A DNA stretch of 28,691 nucleotides, taken from positions 1-28,691 of the forward strand of contig DASWRT010000111.1 in the NCBI GenBank assembly GCA_036403035.1, in the 5' to 3' direction. The notes below the pieces were generated by a model. That model worked only from the letters and a program-made list of their open reading frames with translations. It did no database searches and was not told where the DNA came from. Source of the DNA: DASWRT01 sp036403035. GTDB taxonomy: Bacteria; Pseudomonadota; Alphaproteobacteria; ATCC43930; CGMCC-115725. Position numbers and translations under genes: made by a program. Shown here piece after piece: positions 1-6,965 of this stretch; position 1 is the stretch's first letter; every line of letters starts with the position of its first letter.

Positions 1-223
1 TTCTACGGCTACCGGCGGATCACGGCGCTGCTGCGCCAGCAGGGCTGGGCGGTGAACCACAAGCGGGTGCAGCGGCTGCGGCGGACCGACAACCTGCTGT
101 GCGTGACGGGACGGACGTTCCGCCCGGCGACGACGGACAGCCGGCACCGGTTTGCGGTCTACCCGAACCTGGCGCGGCAGATGCTGCCCAGCGGCGCGAA
201 CCAGCTCTGGGTGGCGGACATCA
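1..223 (+). pseudogene. IS3-family transposase, 5' part (exon 1), interrupted
   Basis: The frame beginning at base 1 reads FYGYRRITALLRQQGW, then RVQRLRRTDNLLCV, then VYPNLA and NQLWVADI. This is the stretch before the first catalytic Asp region of orfB in the IS3 subgroup whose members read DNLLC...TTDS.H...VYPNLA...QLWVADITYI. The frame breaks after the first base of the next codon (A223), where the sequence changes to the GTGCG that opens a group II intron. The coding sequence is also cut on its 5' side by the window edge. None of the DDE catalytic residues beyond the ADI motif are in this piece. If the intron is spliced, the joined message would still be out of frame because of small insertions at the start of exon 2. 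Confidence 0.8.
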
Positions 224-752
224 GTGCGCCATGACGGCGAGGAGGAAGAGATGGATTAAATCGCGACCTCCTTTCCTGCTGGCGATCGACCGACCGCTGC
301 GATGCGGTCCGATCCAGGAAGGAGCCTGGATCGAAGGGGTCTGTCCAATCGTGCCGGGTTCCGACGGCCCGAAGAAAAGCTGACGGACCGAACTGTACCG
401 GACGCCGCCATCCCCGGCGGGCCGGGCTACCACACGTCTCATGGCGAGGTGACGAAGCGTGCGCCGGAAGCCTCTGTATTTAGCGGCCAAGACTCCCACG
501 CAGCCGGATGGGGTGGGGAGCAAACGCGGATCCGATCCGGTCGGGCGTGATGTTCCCGACTGGTGGGTGCGGCACGGCATCGGCGATAGCCGGCCAGCCA
601 ACCGACCCGATGACGGTGATCTCCTCGGCGACCGTCATCCTGTACCGCCAGGGGTAGAGCACGCCGCCTAACAGACACAGGTTGAGAGCCGGAACATGGG
701 AACCCTGACCTGCCGCTCGGGATCGGACCCGAGCTAGCCGCGGAGACCGGAG

Positions 753-2384
753 ATGGCGGAATCAGGGGGCGGAGCCTGCATAGTAGTCAGCGCGCGGGAA
801 AGCCGCGTACACGGCGAAGGCAGGCAGGGAACCGATCGAGGTGCCGCGACGGAGGAACCGCCCGTGGACTCGGGCGATCAGGCCGACGAGGCCTGGCTCC
901 TCGGCATTCAACGCACGCTCTATCAGTGGAGCAGGAACCATCCCGACGAGCGCTACCGCGATCTGTGGAACTGGGTCACTGACCCCCGCAATCTCCGGTG
1001 CGCCTGGCGGCGGATCGCCCGCAATAAGGGGCGACGCACCGCCGGGGTCGACGGGGTGACGGTCGCGAACATCCGCTTGACGATGGGCGAAGAGGTGTTT
1101 CTCGAACGCCTCCGAGAGGACCTGCGGAACGGCCGGTATCAACCGAGCCCGTCACGCCGGAAACTCATCCCGAAGCCGGGCAAACCGGGGAAGTTCCGAG
1201 CCCTGGGGATTCCGACCGTGCGCGATCGCGTCGTCCAAGGCGCGGTCAAAAACCTTCTGGAGCCGATCTTCGAGGCGACGTTTTGGCATGTCTCGTACGG
1301 GTTCCGACCCGGACGCGGCTGTCATGGCGCCTTGGAACATATCCGCATGACCATGCGACCGCGGGCCAAGGCCGACGACGGCCGACGCCAGCGGAAGCCC
1401 TACCAGTGGATCATCGAAGGCGACATCAAGGGGTGTTTCGACCATATCGATCACCACAAACTGATGCAGCGCATCCGCACCCGCATCAGCGATGTGAAGG
1501 TGGCCCGATTGCTCGGGCGCTTCTTGAAGGCCGGCGTTCTGACGGACGGCATTGTCCTTCCAACGAACGAAGGAACGCCTCAAGGCGGGGTGATCTCACC
1601 ACTACTCGCCAATATCGCCCTCGGGGTCATCGAGGAGCGATATGAGCGGTGGACGCACCATCGCCGGAAGATCCAAGCCCGCCGCACCTGTGATCCGGTG
1701 ACGGCGGCGCTGCGGGCACGCACGAGCGACCGTAAGGCGGGACGGCCGGTGTTCTTCCCGGTGCGATATGCCGACGACTTCGTGATCCTCGTCGCAGGAA
1801 CTCGCGAGCAGGCCGAGCAAGAAAAGGCAGCGCTCGCAGATTACCTACGCGAGAGCATGGGGCTCGAGCTATCGATCGAGAAGACCCGGGTCTCCGATCC
1901 GATCGAGGGATTCGAGTTCCTCGGACACCGGGTCCGCTATAAGTGGCATCCCCGGTTCGGCTTTATGCCGCGGATCGAAATCCCGACGGCCAAGCGGGCG
2001 GATCTTCGGTACCAGGTGAAGCAAATGACCAATCGCTCAACGACGACTTGGTCTTTGTCGCACCTTCTCCAGAAGCTCAATCCCCTCCTGCGGGGCTGGG
2101 CCAACTACTTCCGCTTCTGCACGGGTGCCGGCCGTCTGTTTGCGAGCCTCGACCTCTATGTCGGGGACCGCATCTGGCGGTGGCTCATGAAGAAGCATAG
2201 TGGTCTGAAGCGGCGGCGGACGACGTTACGGCGCATGCCGAGTCGTCTCAAGCCGCCTCGCCGCGTCTGGCGGGAAGGACGGACCGAACAGTTCCTCCTC
2301 TCCTCCTTGCGCGTCGAGCGGTTCCGGCGGGGATGGATGCGCACGCCTGCATACGCCATGGTTCCTGGAGAGCCGGATGCATAA
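753..2384 (+). CDS. ltrA: Group II intron reverse transcriptase/maturase, no endonuclease domain
   Basis: The 543-residue protein copies intron RNA into DNA at the target and helps the intron fold and splice. In order are the RT core from about residue 80 (GRRTAGVDG), the IPTVRDRVVQ block, YGFRPGRG, EGDIKGCFDHI, GTPQGGVISPLLANI, the catalytic YADD at residues 339-342 and FEFLGHR. After this comes a thumb/maturase X segment (LLRGWANYFRF). No HNH endonuclease motif follows, so second-strand cutting is probably not done by this protein and priming may use a replication fork, as in other endonuclease-lacking maturases. The start at 753 is preceded by ggagaccggag. The frame is open and all RT blocks are present, so the protein looks functional. 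Its last five codons (GEPDA) run into ribozyme domain V, and the TAA lies in the domain V loop side. Confidence 0.93.
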   Translation: MAESGGGACIVVSARESRVHGEGRQGTDRGAATEEPPVDSGDQADEAWLLGIQRTLYQWSRNHPDERYRDLWNWVTDPRNLRCAWRRIARNKGRRTAGVDGVTVANIRLTMGEEVFLERLREDLRNGRYQPSPSRRKLIPKPGKPGKFRALGIPTVRDRVVQGAVKNLLEPIFEATFWHVSYGFRPGRGCHGALEHIRMTMRPRAKADDGRRQRKPYQWIIEGDIKGCFDHIDHHKLMQRIRTRISDVKVARLLGRFLKAGVLTDGIVLPTNEGTPQGGVISPLLANIALGVIEERYERWTHHRRKIQARRTCDPVTAALRARTSDRKAGRPVFFPVRYADDFVILVAGTREQAEQEKAALADYLRESMGLELSIEKTRVSDPIEGFEFLGHRVRYKWHPRFGFMPRIEIPTAKRADLRYQVKQMTNRSTTTWSLSHLLQKLNPLLRGWANYFRFCTGAGRLFASLDLYVGDRIWRWLMKKHSGLKRRRTTLRRMPSRLKPPRRVWREGRTEQFLLSSLRVERFRRGWMRTPAYAMVPGEPDA

Positions 2385-2461
2385 CGAAAGGTGCACGTCC
2401 GGTTCGGAGGGCGGGCGTCGGAAACCGACGGCGGCGACGCCGCACGGCGCTGACGCTCGAC
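2370..2461 (+). ncRNA. Group II intron domains V and VI
   Basis: Domain V runs 2370-2405. Its lower stem pairs GAGCCGGA with TCCGGTTC over eight base pairs, there is a two-base CG bulge on the 3' strand, then a TGCA/TGCA upper stem and a GAAA-containing loop. The AGC catalytic triad is at 2371-2373. At 36 nt this is slightly longer than the usual 34. Domain VI follows. GGGCGTC near 2411 can pair with GACGCTC at 2452-2458, with a possible branch-point A at 2453. The domain VI fold was drawn by eye and is less certain than domain V. Confidence 0.75.
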
Positions 2462-3035
2462 CTTACCGTACATCCCGATCGGGCGCATCCCGATCGGGCG
2501 CGGCTTCCTCTATCTCGTGGCGGTGATCGATTGGGCCAGCCGGACGGTTCTGTCCTGGCGGCTGTCGAACACCATGGACGTGTCGTTCTGCGTGGCGGCG
2601 CTTGAGGAGGCGCTGGCGCGCTTCGGCACGCCGGCGATCTTCAACACCGACCAAGGCAGCCAGTTCACCAGTGCCGCCTTCACCGATACGCTGGCGGCGG
2701 CCGGGGTTCGCATCTCGATGGACGGCCGCGGCCGCTGGATGGACAACGTCTTCATCGAGCGACTGTGGCGCAGCCTGAAGCACGAGGACGTCTATCTCAA
2801 GGGCTACGCTGACGGCCGCGAGGCGCAGGCCGGGATCGCCGCTTGGGTCGCCTTCTACAATCTCCGGCGGCCGCATATGGCATTGGGAAATCGCACGCCG
2901 ATGGCAGTCTGGCGCGATGGCGTCACCGCTGCGCTTGGCGAAAGGGCTGTGGACATGACGCTGCGCTTGGACAACGCTGACGCGTTGCCCACATGCCCAC
3001 AGCCGCCGCAGCCACAGCAGGTTCTTATCGCGTGA
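2462..3035 (+). pseudogene. IS3-family transposase, 3' part (exon 2)
   Basis: The frame from 2463 reads YIPIGR, GFLYLVAVIDWASR and VLSWRLS, then IFNTDQGSQFTS, ISMDGRGRWMDN, ERLWRSLKHEDVYL and FYNLRRPHMAL. This is the C-terminal two thirds of an IS3-family DDE integrase with its catalytic Asp (in NTDQGSQ) and Glu (in FIERLWRSLK). NTDQGSQFTS and GRGRWMDN mark a different IS3 subgroup from the 5' part at 1-223, whose close relatives read HSDRGVQY here. Two small duplications at the start (a repeated tac and a 15-bp tandem repeat at 2472-2501) add 20 bases and would put exon 2 out of frame with exon 1 after splicing. The gene stops at 3033-3035. Confidence 0.8.
2472..2501 (+). repeat. 15-bp perfect tandem duplication
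   Basis: The unit atcccgatcgggcgc occurs twice back to back, at 2472-2486 and 2487-2501, just past the intron 3' end. Related IS3 transposases have one such PIGR/PMGR unit, so the second is likely a local duplication. Confidence 0.9.
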
Positions 3036-3113
3036 GGGTTTGAGGAGAACGGAGCGGCCACGCTTCCAACTACCATACCGGCATCACTGGTCCTCGACGG
3101 CGGGTCCACCTCA

Positions 3114-3479
3114 CTGGTCGCGGTGACGTTCCGATCGGCGGTGGACGATCCGCAAGGGTTTGCCACCTCGAAAGCGGTTGGCGCCCACTTCGGCCTGACG
3201 CCGAAGAAGTACCAGTCCGGCGAGACGGACGTGACCGGTGCGGTCAGCAAGGTCGGCGACGCGCTGGTGCGCACAGCGCTTTACGAGGCAGCGCACATCA
3301 TGCTCACCCGCGCGGTGCGCTTCTCGGGGCTGAAGCGCTGGGCGATGAACGTCGCCACGCGACGCGGCATGAAGCGAGCCAAGGTGGCCCTGGCACGGAA
3401 GCTGGCGGTCGTTCTGCACGCGATGTGGCGCGACGGCACCGACTTCCGCTGGGGTAAGGAGGCCGCAGCCGCGGCGTAA
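3114..3479 (+). pseudogene. IS110-family transposase, C-terminal fragment
   Basis: The frame from 3114 starts abruptly with LVAVTFRSAVDDP and continues KAVGAHFGLTPKKYQSGE, TDVTGAVSKVGDALVRT, YEAAHIML, LKRWAMNVA, KVALARKLAVVLH and MWRDGTDFRW to a stop at 3477-3479. This is the Transposase_20 half of an IS110-family enzyme, which carries the second catalytic region. The N-terminal RuvC-like DEDD half is absent from the window because the IS3-family element abuts it at 3113/3114. With about 120 of the usual 320-400 codons left, it cannot be active. Whether the missing 5' half lies on the far side of the IS3 element cannot be seen here. Confidence 0.85.
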
Positions 3480-3761
3480 TGAGGAGGAACACGCGTTTGG
3501 GCGCGGTGGTGTAGCCCCGCTCCTCGGAGGTCCCGTCGCCGGGACGATGGAAGCGGTGAAGCCGGGAGTAGTGCCGTCGAGCGTCCTTCGGGACGGATCA
3601 CGCGCCTTAGATGGGCTCGCCGCCTCCTCTCTGACCGCATGATGTGGCGGCCTCGTGCTGACCACGGACAGGAGCATGAAACCTGCGACGAGACATCACT
3701 CGAGGACTTGACGCCAAACGGCCCATTACAGAAGCACCAACCCGGCCATGCATAGCTCGGA
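3480..3761 (+). other. IS110-element 3' noncoding region
   Basis: This 282-base stretch after the IS110 transposase stop has no convincing gene. It holds several small hairpins: GTCCCG-TCGC-CGGGAC at 3530-3545, and CGTCC-TTCG-GGACG at 3582-3595 with a stable tetraloop. A long noncoding 3' end is usual for the IS1111 branch of IS110 elements, where it encodes the bridge (seek) RNA. That role is inferred from position only, and the element's right end could not be fixed. Confidence 0.45.
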
Positions 3762-4697
3762 TCAGGCGTAGACCGAAACCAACGGCGGGTCCGGCAGCGG
3801 GATCATGTCCAGGAACGCGGCCGCCGCGGCGTTGGCCGGCGGACCGCCGTCCCGGTCATGGCTCGCGTGGACGACCGCAAGCTCCCAGCAGATTTCGGGC
3901 GGGAGGAGTTCCGCGCAGGCCACCGGCGCGCGGCGATCGTCGCTGTTCCGCGCCGTCACCAGGGCCTCCGGCGCCAGTGCAATGCCAAGCCCCAGGCTCG
4001 CCAAGTCGAGCAGCGCCGCGATGTCGTTGACTTCGAACGCCGTCCGCCGCTCGATCCCGGCCTCGGCGAAGGTCCGGTCGACCAGCCGGCGCGTCCCCCA
4101 ATCCGCCTGAAAATCGATGAAGGTCTCGCCGGCGATCCGGTCGAGCGGGACATCCCGCCGGCCGGCAAGCGGGTGGGTCGGCGCGCACGCGACGACAAGG
4201 GCCTCGCAGGCCAGCATCGTCGCGACGACGTCTTGCGGCGGCGGCCCGAACAGCGGGACGAAGGCGAGGTCGATGCTTCGATCCCGGATCCTGTCGAACA
4301 GGGCCGCCGAACCGCCCTGGCGCAGATGGATCTCCACGCCCGGATGCGCCGCGTGAAAGCGGCCGATCAGGGCGGGCAGATCCAGGAACGGGGCGAGGCT
4401 CTGCACGGTGCCGATGGACAGCGTGCCGCGCTGCAACCCCTGCACGGCGGCGACGGCCTCCCGCGCGACGCGCGCCGCCGCCAGGACGCGCCGCGCTTCG
4501 TCCAGGAGGACACGGCCCGCCGACGTCATCTCGACGCGCCGCGTGCTCCGCCGGAACAGATCGACGCGCAGTTCCGCCTCGAGCGCCCGGATCGACGCGG
4601 ACAGACCGGACTGGACGATGTTCAGCCGCCGGGCCGCCCGCGTGAAATGCTGCTCCTCGGCAACGGCGACGAAGTGCTCAAGGTGTTTCAGATCCAT
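3762..4697 (-). CDS. LysR-family transcriptional regulator
   Basis: The 311-residue protein is a DNA-binding regulator that is probably ligand responsive. The N-terminal winged helix-turn-helix reads MDLKHLEHFVAVAEEQHFTRAARRL, then QSGLSASIRALE and LFRRSTRRVEMTSAG, the standard LysR pattern. The remaining residues, from about 90, form the periplasmic-binding-protein-like effector domain. The start at 4697 is chosen over an upstream in-frame ATG at 4745 because LysR proteins begin a few residues before this helix, and ggggtttccg precedes it. The gene diverges from the aldo/keto reductase with 126 bases between them, the usual layout for a LysR protein controlling its neighbour. The target is therefore likely the 4824-9237 cluster. 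The effector is unknown. Confidence 0.92.
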   Translation of the reverse strand: MDLKHLEHFVAVAEEQHFTRAARRLNIVQSGLSASIRALEAELRVDLFRRSTRRVEMTSAGRVLLDEARRVLAAARVAREAVAAVQGLQRGTLSIGTVQSLAPFLDLPALIGRFHAAHPGVEIHLRQGGSAALFDRIRDRSIDLAFVPLFGPPPQDVVATMLACEALVVACAPTHPLAGRRDVPLDRIAGETFIDFQADWGTRRLVDRTFAEAGIERRTAFEVNDIAALLDLASLGLGIALAPEALVTARNSDDRRAPVACAELLPPEICWELAVVHASHDRDGGPPANAAAAAFLDMIPLPDPPLVSVYA

Positions 4698-4823
4698 CGG
4701 AAACCCCGTCCGGCCGGCAATCATCGCACTGATTAAGTCCTGCAAGAGATCAATTCCAGCAGAACATTCTATTGGACGGATTATTCGGCGCCTCCCAAGT
4801 TACGACGCGTACAGGAGGCAGAC
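4698..4823. promoter_or_regulatory. Divergent LysR / aldo-keto reductase promoter region
   Basis: The 126 bases between the two divergent starts contain an AT-rich core (about 4725-4785), unlike the surrounding DNA. LysR proteins usually bind such shared regions. No unambiguous T-N11-A palindrome or -35/-10 pair could be assigned by eye. The aldo/keto reductase has a strong aggagg ribosome binding site at 4811-4816. Confidence 0.45.
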
Positions 4824-5858
4824 ATGAACGACACTTCCGCATCCGCTCGAAATCTTCCGCGTCGGCGCCTCGGAACCACTGATATGCAGATCACACGCGT
4901 CGGGTTCGGCGCCTGGGCGATCGGCGGCGCCGACTGGGCGTTCGGTTGGGGGCGCCAGGACGACCAGGACGCCGTCGCCGCCATCCGCCACGCCGTCGAC
5001 CGCGGGATCAACTGGATCGACACCGCCGCCGTCTATGGGCTCGGCCACTCCGAGGAAGTCGTCGCAGCGGCCTTGCGCGACATCCCGAAAAGCCAGCGCC
5101 CCTACGTCTTCACCAAATGCGGCCTCGTCTGGGATCCGGCGCACCGAGCCGCCCCGCCGCGCCGCATCGGCGCGCCGAGCAGCATCCGCCGCGAGGTGGA
5201 AGCGTCGCTCCGGCGTCTGGAGGTCGAGCGTATCGATCTCTACCAGATGCACTGGCCGGCGGAGGACGGTACGCCGCTCGAAGCCTATTGGCAGACGCTG
5301 CTCGACCTGAGGCGCGAGGGGAAGGTCCGCGCGGCCGGCCTGTCGAACCACAGTGCCGCACAGCTGAGCGTGGCGGAGCGGCTCGGCCATGTCGACACGC
5401 TGCAACCGCCCTTTTCGGCGATCCGGCGCGGTGTCGCCGAAGCAGAACTGCCCTGGTGCGCGGCGCACGAGACCGGGGTGATCGTCTACAGCCCGATGCA
5501 GTCCGGACTCCTGACCGGCGCCTTCACCGCCGAGCGCGCAGCAGCGCTGCCGGCGGATGACTGGCGGTCGCGGTCGCCGGAGTTCACCGGCGAGGGGCTG
5601 CGCCGCAATCTCGCATTGGCGGTGGCGCTGAAGCCTGTCGCCGCCCGTCACCGCACGACATCAGCGGCCGTCGCCGTCGCCTGGACGCTGGCCTGGCCCG
5701 GAGTGACCGGTGCCATCGTCGGCGCACGAAGCCCGTCGCAGGTGGACGGGTGGATCGACGCGGCGGCGCTGCGGCTCTCGGACGCCGACATCGCCGAGAT
5801 CGCGGCGGCGATCGAGGAGACGGGAGCCGGAGCCGGTCCGAGCCGGCCGGTTCGCTGA
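4824..5858 (+). CDS. Aldo/keto reductase
   Basis: The 344-residue enzyme is a predicted cytosolic NAD(P)H-dependent reductase of the AKR superfamily, reducing aldehydes or ketones to alcohols (or the reverse). The catalytic tetrad is visible: Asp66 and Tyr71 in IDTAAVYG, Lys98 in VFTKCG and His143 in QMHWP. The TIM-barrel family motifs RRLGTTDMQITRVGFGAWAIGG at the start, LDLRREGKVRAAGLSN and VIVYSPMQSGLLTG are also present. It starts a run of same-strand genes with the FMN reductase 15 bases behind it. The length is normal for the AKR11-13-like group. The physiological substrate cannot be told from sequence. Control by the divergent LysR protein is likely from position. Confidence 0.93.
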   Translation: MNDTSASARNLPRRRLGTTDMQITRVGFGAWAIGGADWAFGWGRQDDQDAVAAIRHAVDRGINWIDTAAVYGLGHSEEVVAAALRDIPKSQRPYVFTKCGLVWDPAHRAAPPRRIGAPSSIRREVEASLRRLEVERIDLYQMHWPAEDGTPLEAYWQTLLDLRREGKVRAAGLSNHSAAQLSVAERLGHVDTLQPPFSAIRRGVAEAELPWCAAHETGVIVYSPMQSGLLTGAFTAERAAALPADDWRSRSPEFTGEGLRRNLALAVALKPVAARHRTTSAAVAVAWTLAWPGVTGAIVGARSPSQVDGWIDAAALRLSDADIAEIAAAIEETGAGAGPSRPVR

Positions 5859-5873
5859 CAGGAGACGTCCATC

Positions 5874-6452
5874 ATGATCGACACGGTCCGGCTGCTCGGG
5901 CTGCCGGGCAGTCTCCGCCGGGGTTCATACAGCAGCGCCGTGCTCGACGGTCTCGCTGCGATCCTGCCGCCGACGACGGAAATGGAGATCCGCCCCCTGC
6001 GGCTGCCGCTCTATGACCAGGACGAGGACGGCGAGCGGTCGCCCGCCGCGATTCGCACCTTCAGGGACGCGATCGCGGGCAGCGACGGCCTCGTCATCGT
6101 AACGCCTGAATACAACCATGGCGTGCCGGGCGTCCTGAAGAACGCGCTCGACTGGGCGTCCCGTCCGTACGGCGCCTCGGTCCTCCAGGGCAAGCCGGCG
6201 CTGGTCATCTCGGTGTCGCCGGCCTTCACCGGCGGGGTCCGGGCGCAGGCGCAGCTCAACGAGACGCTGCTGGCGATATCGTCCGTGATCGTTCCGGGAC
6301 CGCAGATCGTCATCGGCAACGTCGCGGAGAAGATCGCCGACGGCCGCCTGACAGACGAGGCGTCGCTGGCCTTCGCGCGAATCGGGCTGGAGCGGTTGGT
6401 TGCCGCCGTGCGGACGACGCGCCCGAAGACCCCTTGCGCCATGTGGGCATAG
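5874..6452 (+). CDS. NADPH-dependent FMN reductase (flavodoxin fold)
   Basis: The 192-residue protein belongs to the NADPH-dependent FMN reductase / quinone reductase family (ArsH, ChrR and SsuE relatives). The phosphate-binding loop is GSLRRGSYS (residues 12-20). The flavin-contacting motif is TPEYNHGVPGVLKNALDW from residue 77. Such proteins transfer two electrons from NAD(P)H to flavin or quinones in the cytosol. It follows the aldo/keto reductase after 15 bases, with caggagacg as ribosome binding site, so the two are probably co-transcribed. A role in supplying reduced flavin or detoxifying quinones made by the neighbours is inference. Confidence 0.92.
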   Translation: MIDTVRLLGLPGSLRRGSYSSAVLDGLAAILPPTTEMEIRPLRLPLYDQDEDGERSPAAIRTFRDAIAGSDGLVIVTPEYNHGVPGVLKNALDWASRPYGASVLQGKPALVISVSPAFTGGVRAQAQLNETLLAISSVIVPGPQIVIGNVAEKIADGRLTDEASLAFARIGLERLVAAVRTTRPKTPCAMWA

Positions 6453-6507
6453 TCCCGAGCGGCACCTCGCAGCTGCCGCTCACGAGTACTTAGAAACGGG
6501 TGATCCC

Positions 6508-6965
6508 ATGATCGAACTGCCAATCAACGGCGTTACACGGCAGGTCGACGCGCCACCGGACATGCCGCTGCTGTGTGGGCCGTGCGCGACCTGTTCGGCC
6601 TGACCGGCACCAAGTTCGGCTGCGGCGTCGGGGCGTGCGGCGCCTGCACGGTGCATATCGACGGCGAGGCGGTGCGCTCGTGCATTACCAGCGTCTCCGA
6701 CGCGATCAGGCACGAGATCACGACCATCGAGGGGCTCGGGGCACACGGCGATCACCCCGTGCAGCGGGCGTGGGCCGCGCAGAACGTGCCGCAATGCGGG
6801 TATTGCCAGCCGGGCCAGATCATGCCGGCGGCGGCGCTGCTGAAGCAGAACCCAAAGCCGACGGATCAGGAGATCACCGACGGGATGTCGGGGAACATCT
6901 GCCGTTGCGGCACCTACCAGCGCATACGAGCGGCGATCAAAGCCGCAGCGAGCGAGGCGATCTGA
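6508..6965 (+). pseudogene. iorA: Isoquinoline 1-oxidoreductase-type small [2Fe-2S] subunit, frameshifted
   Basis: The product would be the electron-transfer subunit of a molybdenum hydroxylase of the xanthine oxidase family. The ATG at 6508 opens IELPINGVTRQVDAPPDMPLL, but after 6572 the frame shifts. The family's continuation (WAVRDLFGLTGTKFGCG) is read in another frame from 6576, across a ctgctgtgtgggcc stretch where one extra TG would explain the break. Downstream everything is kept: the plant-type cluster GCGVGACGACTVH and the second cluster QCGYCQPGQ...NICRCGTY. The two parts together give about 152 residues, the normal length. A GTG at 6573 could start a shortened protein lacking the first beta strands. 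A sequencing error is possible, but damage in the partner gene favours real decay. Confidence 0.85.

Larger units (their letters stand above)
224..2461 (+). mobile_element. Group II intron with maturase ORF
   Basis: The intron opens with GTGCG at 224, fitting the GUGYG 5' consensus. It carries a reverse transcriptase/maturase ORF and ends with a typical bacterial domain V at 2370-2405. About 530 nt lie between the 5' end and the ORF, the usual place for ribozyme domains I to III. The 3' end is placed at 2461 (...gctcgac). This gives the final AY, puts a candidate branch-point A at 2453, eight bases from the end, and lets the downstream exon begin with cttac, which restores the Thr-Tyr of the IS3 motif DITY. 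An alternative end at 2471 (...ccgtac) also satisfies AY but lacks a matching 5' strand for domain VI. Insertion is in sense orientation within the conserved ADI|TY codons of an IS3 transposase. Confidence 0.85.
1..3113 (+). mobile_element. IS3-family element, 5' end cut by window, split by a group II intron
   Basis: Transposase orfB sequence of the IS3 (DDE) family lies at 1-223 and again at 2462-3035, separated by a group II intron. The right end is placed at 3113 because an IS110 transposase reading frame resumes exactly at 3114, and because the last bases (gtccacctca) end in CA, as IS3-family terminal repeats usually do. The left end and orfA lie outside the window, so the terminal repeat could not be checked against its partner. 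The two transposase parts seem to come from different IS3 subgroups, so this is best read as a recombinant remnant and probably cannot transpose by itself. Confidence 0.75.

Noticed and set aside
2411..2471. Intron 3' end at 2471 (ttaccgtac)
   Set aside because: It looks like a branch-point/AY ending, but no pairing strand for domain VI was found, and exon 2 would then lack the Thr-Tyr codons. Kept only as an alternative.
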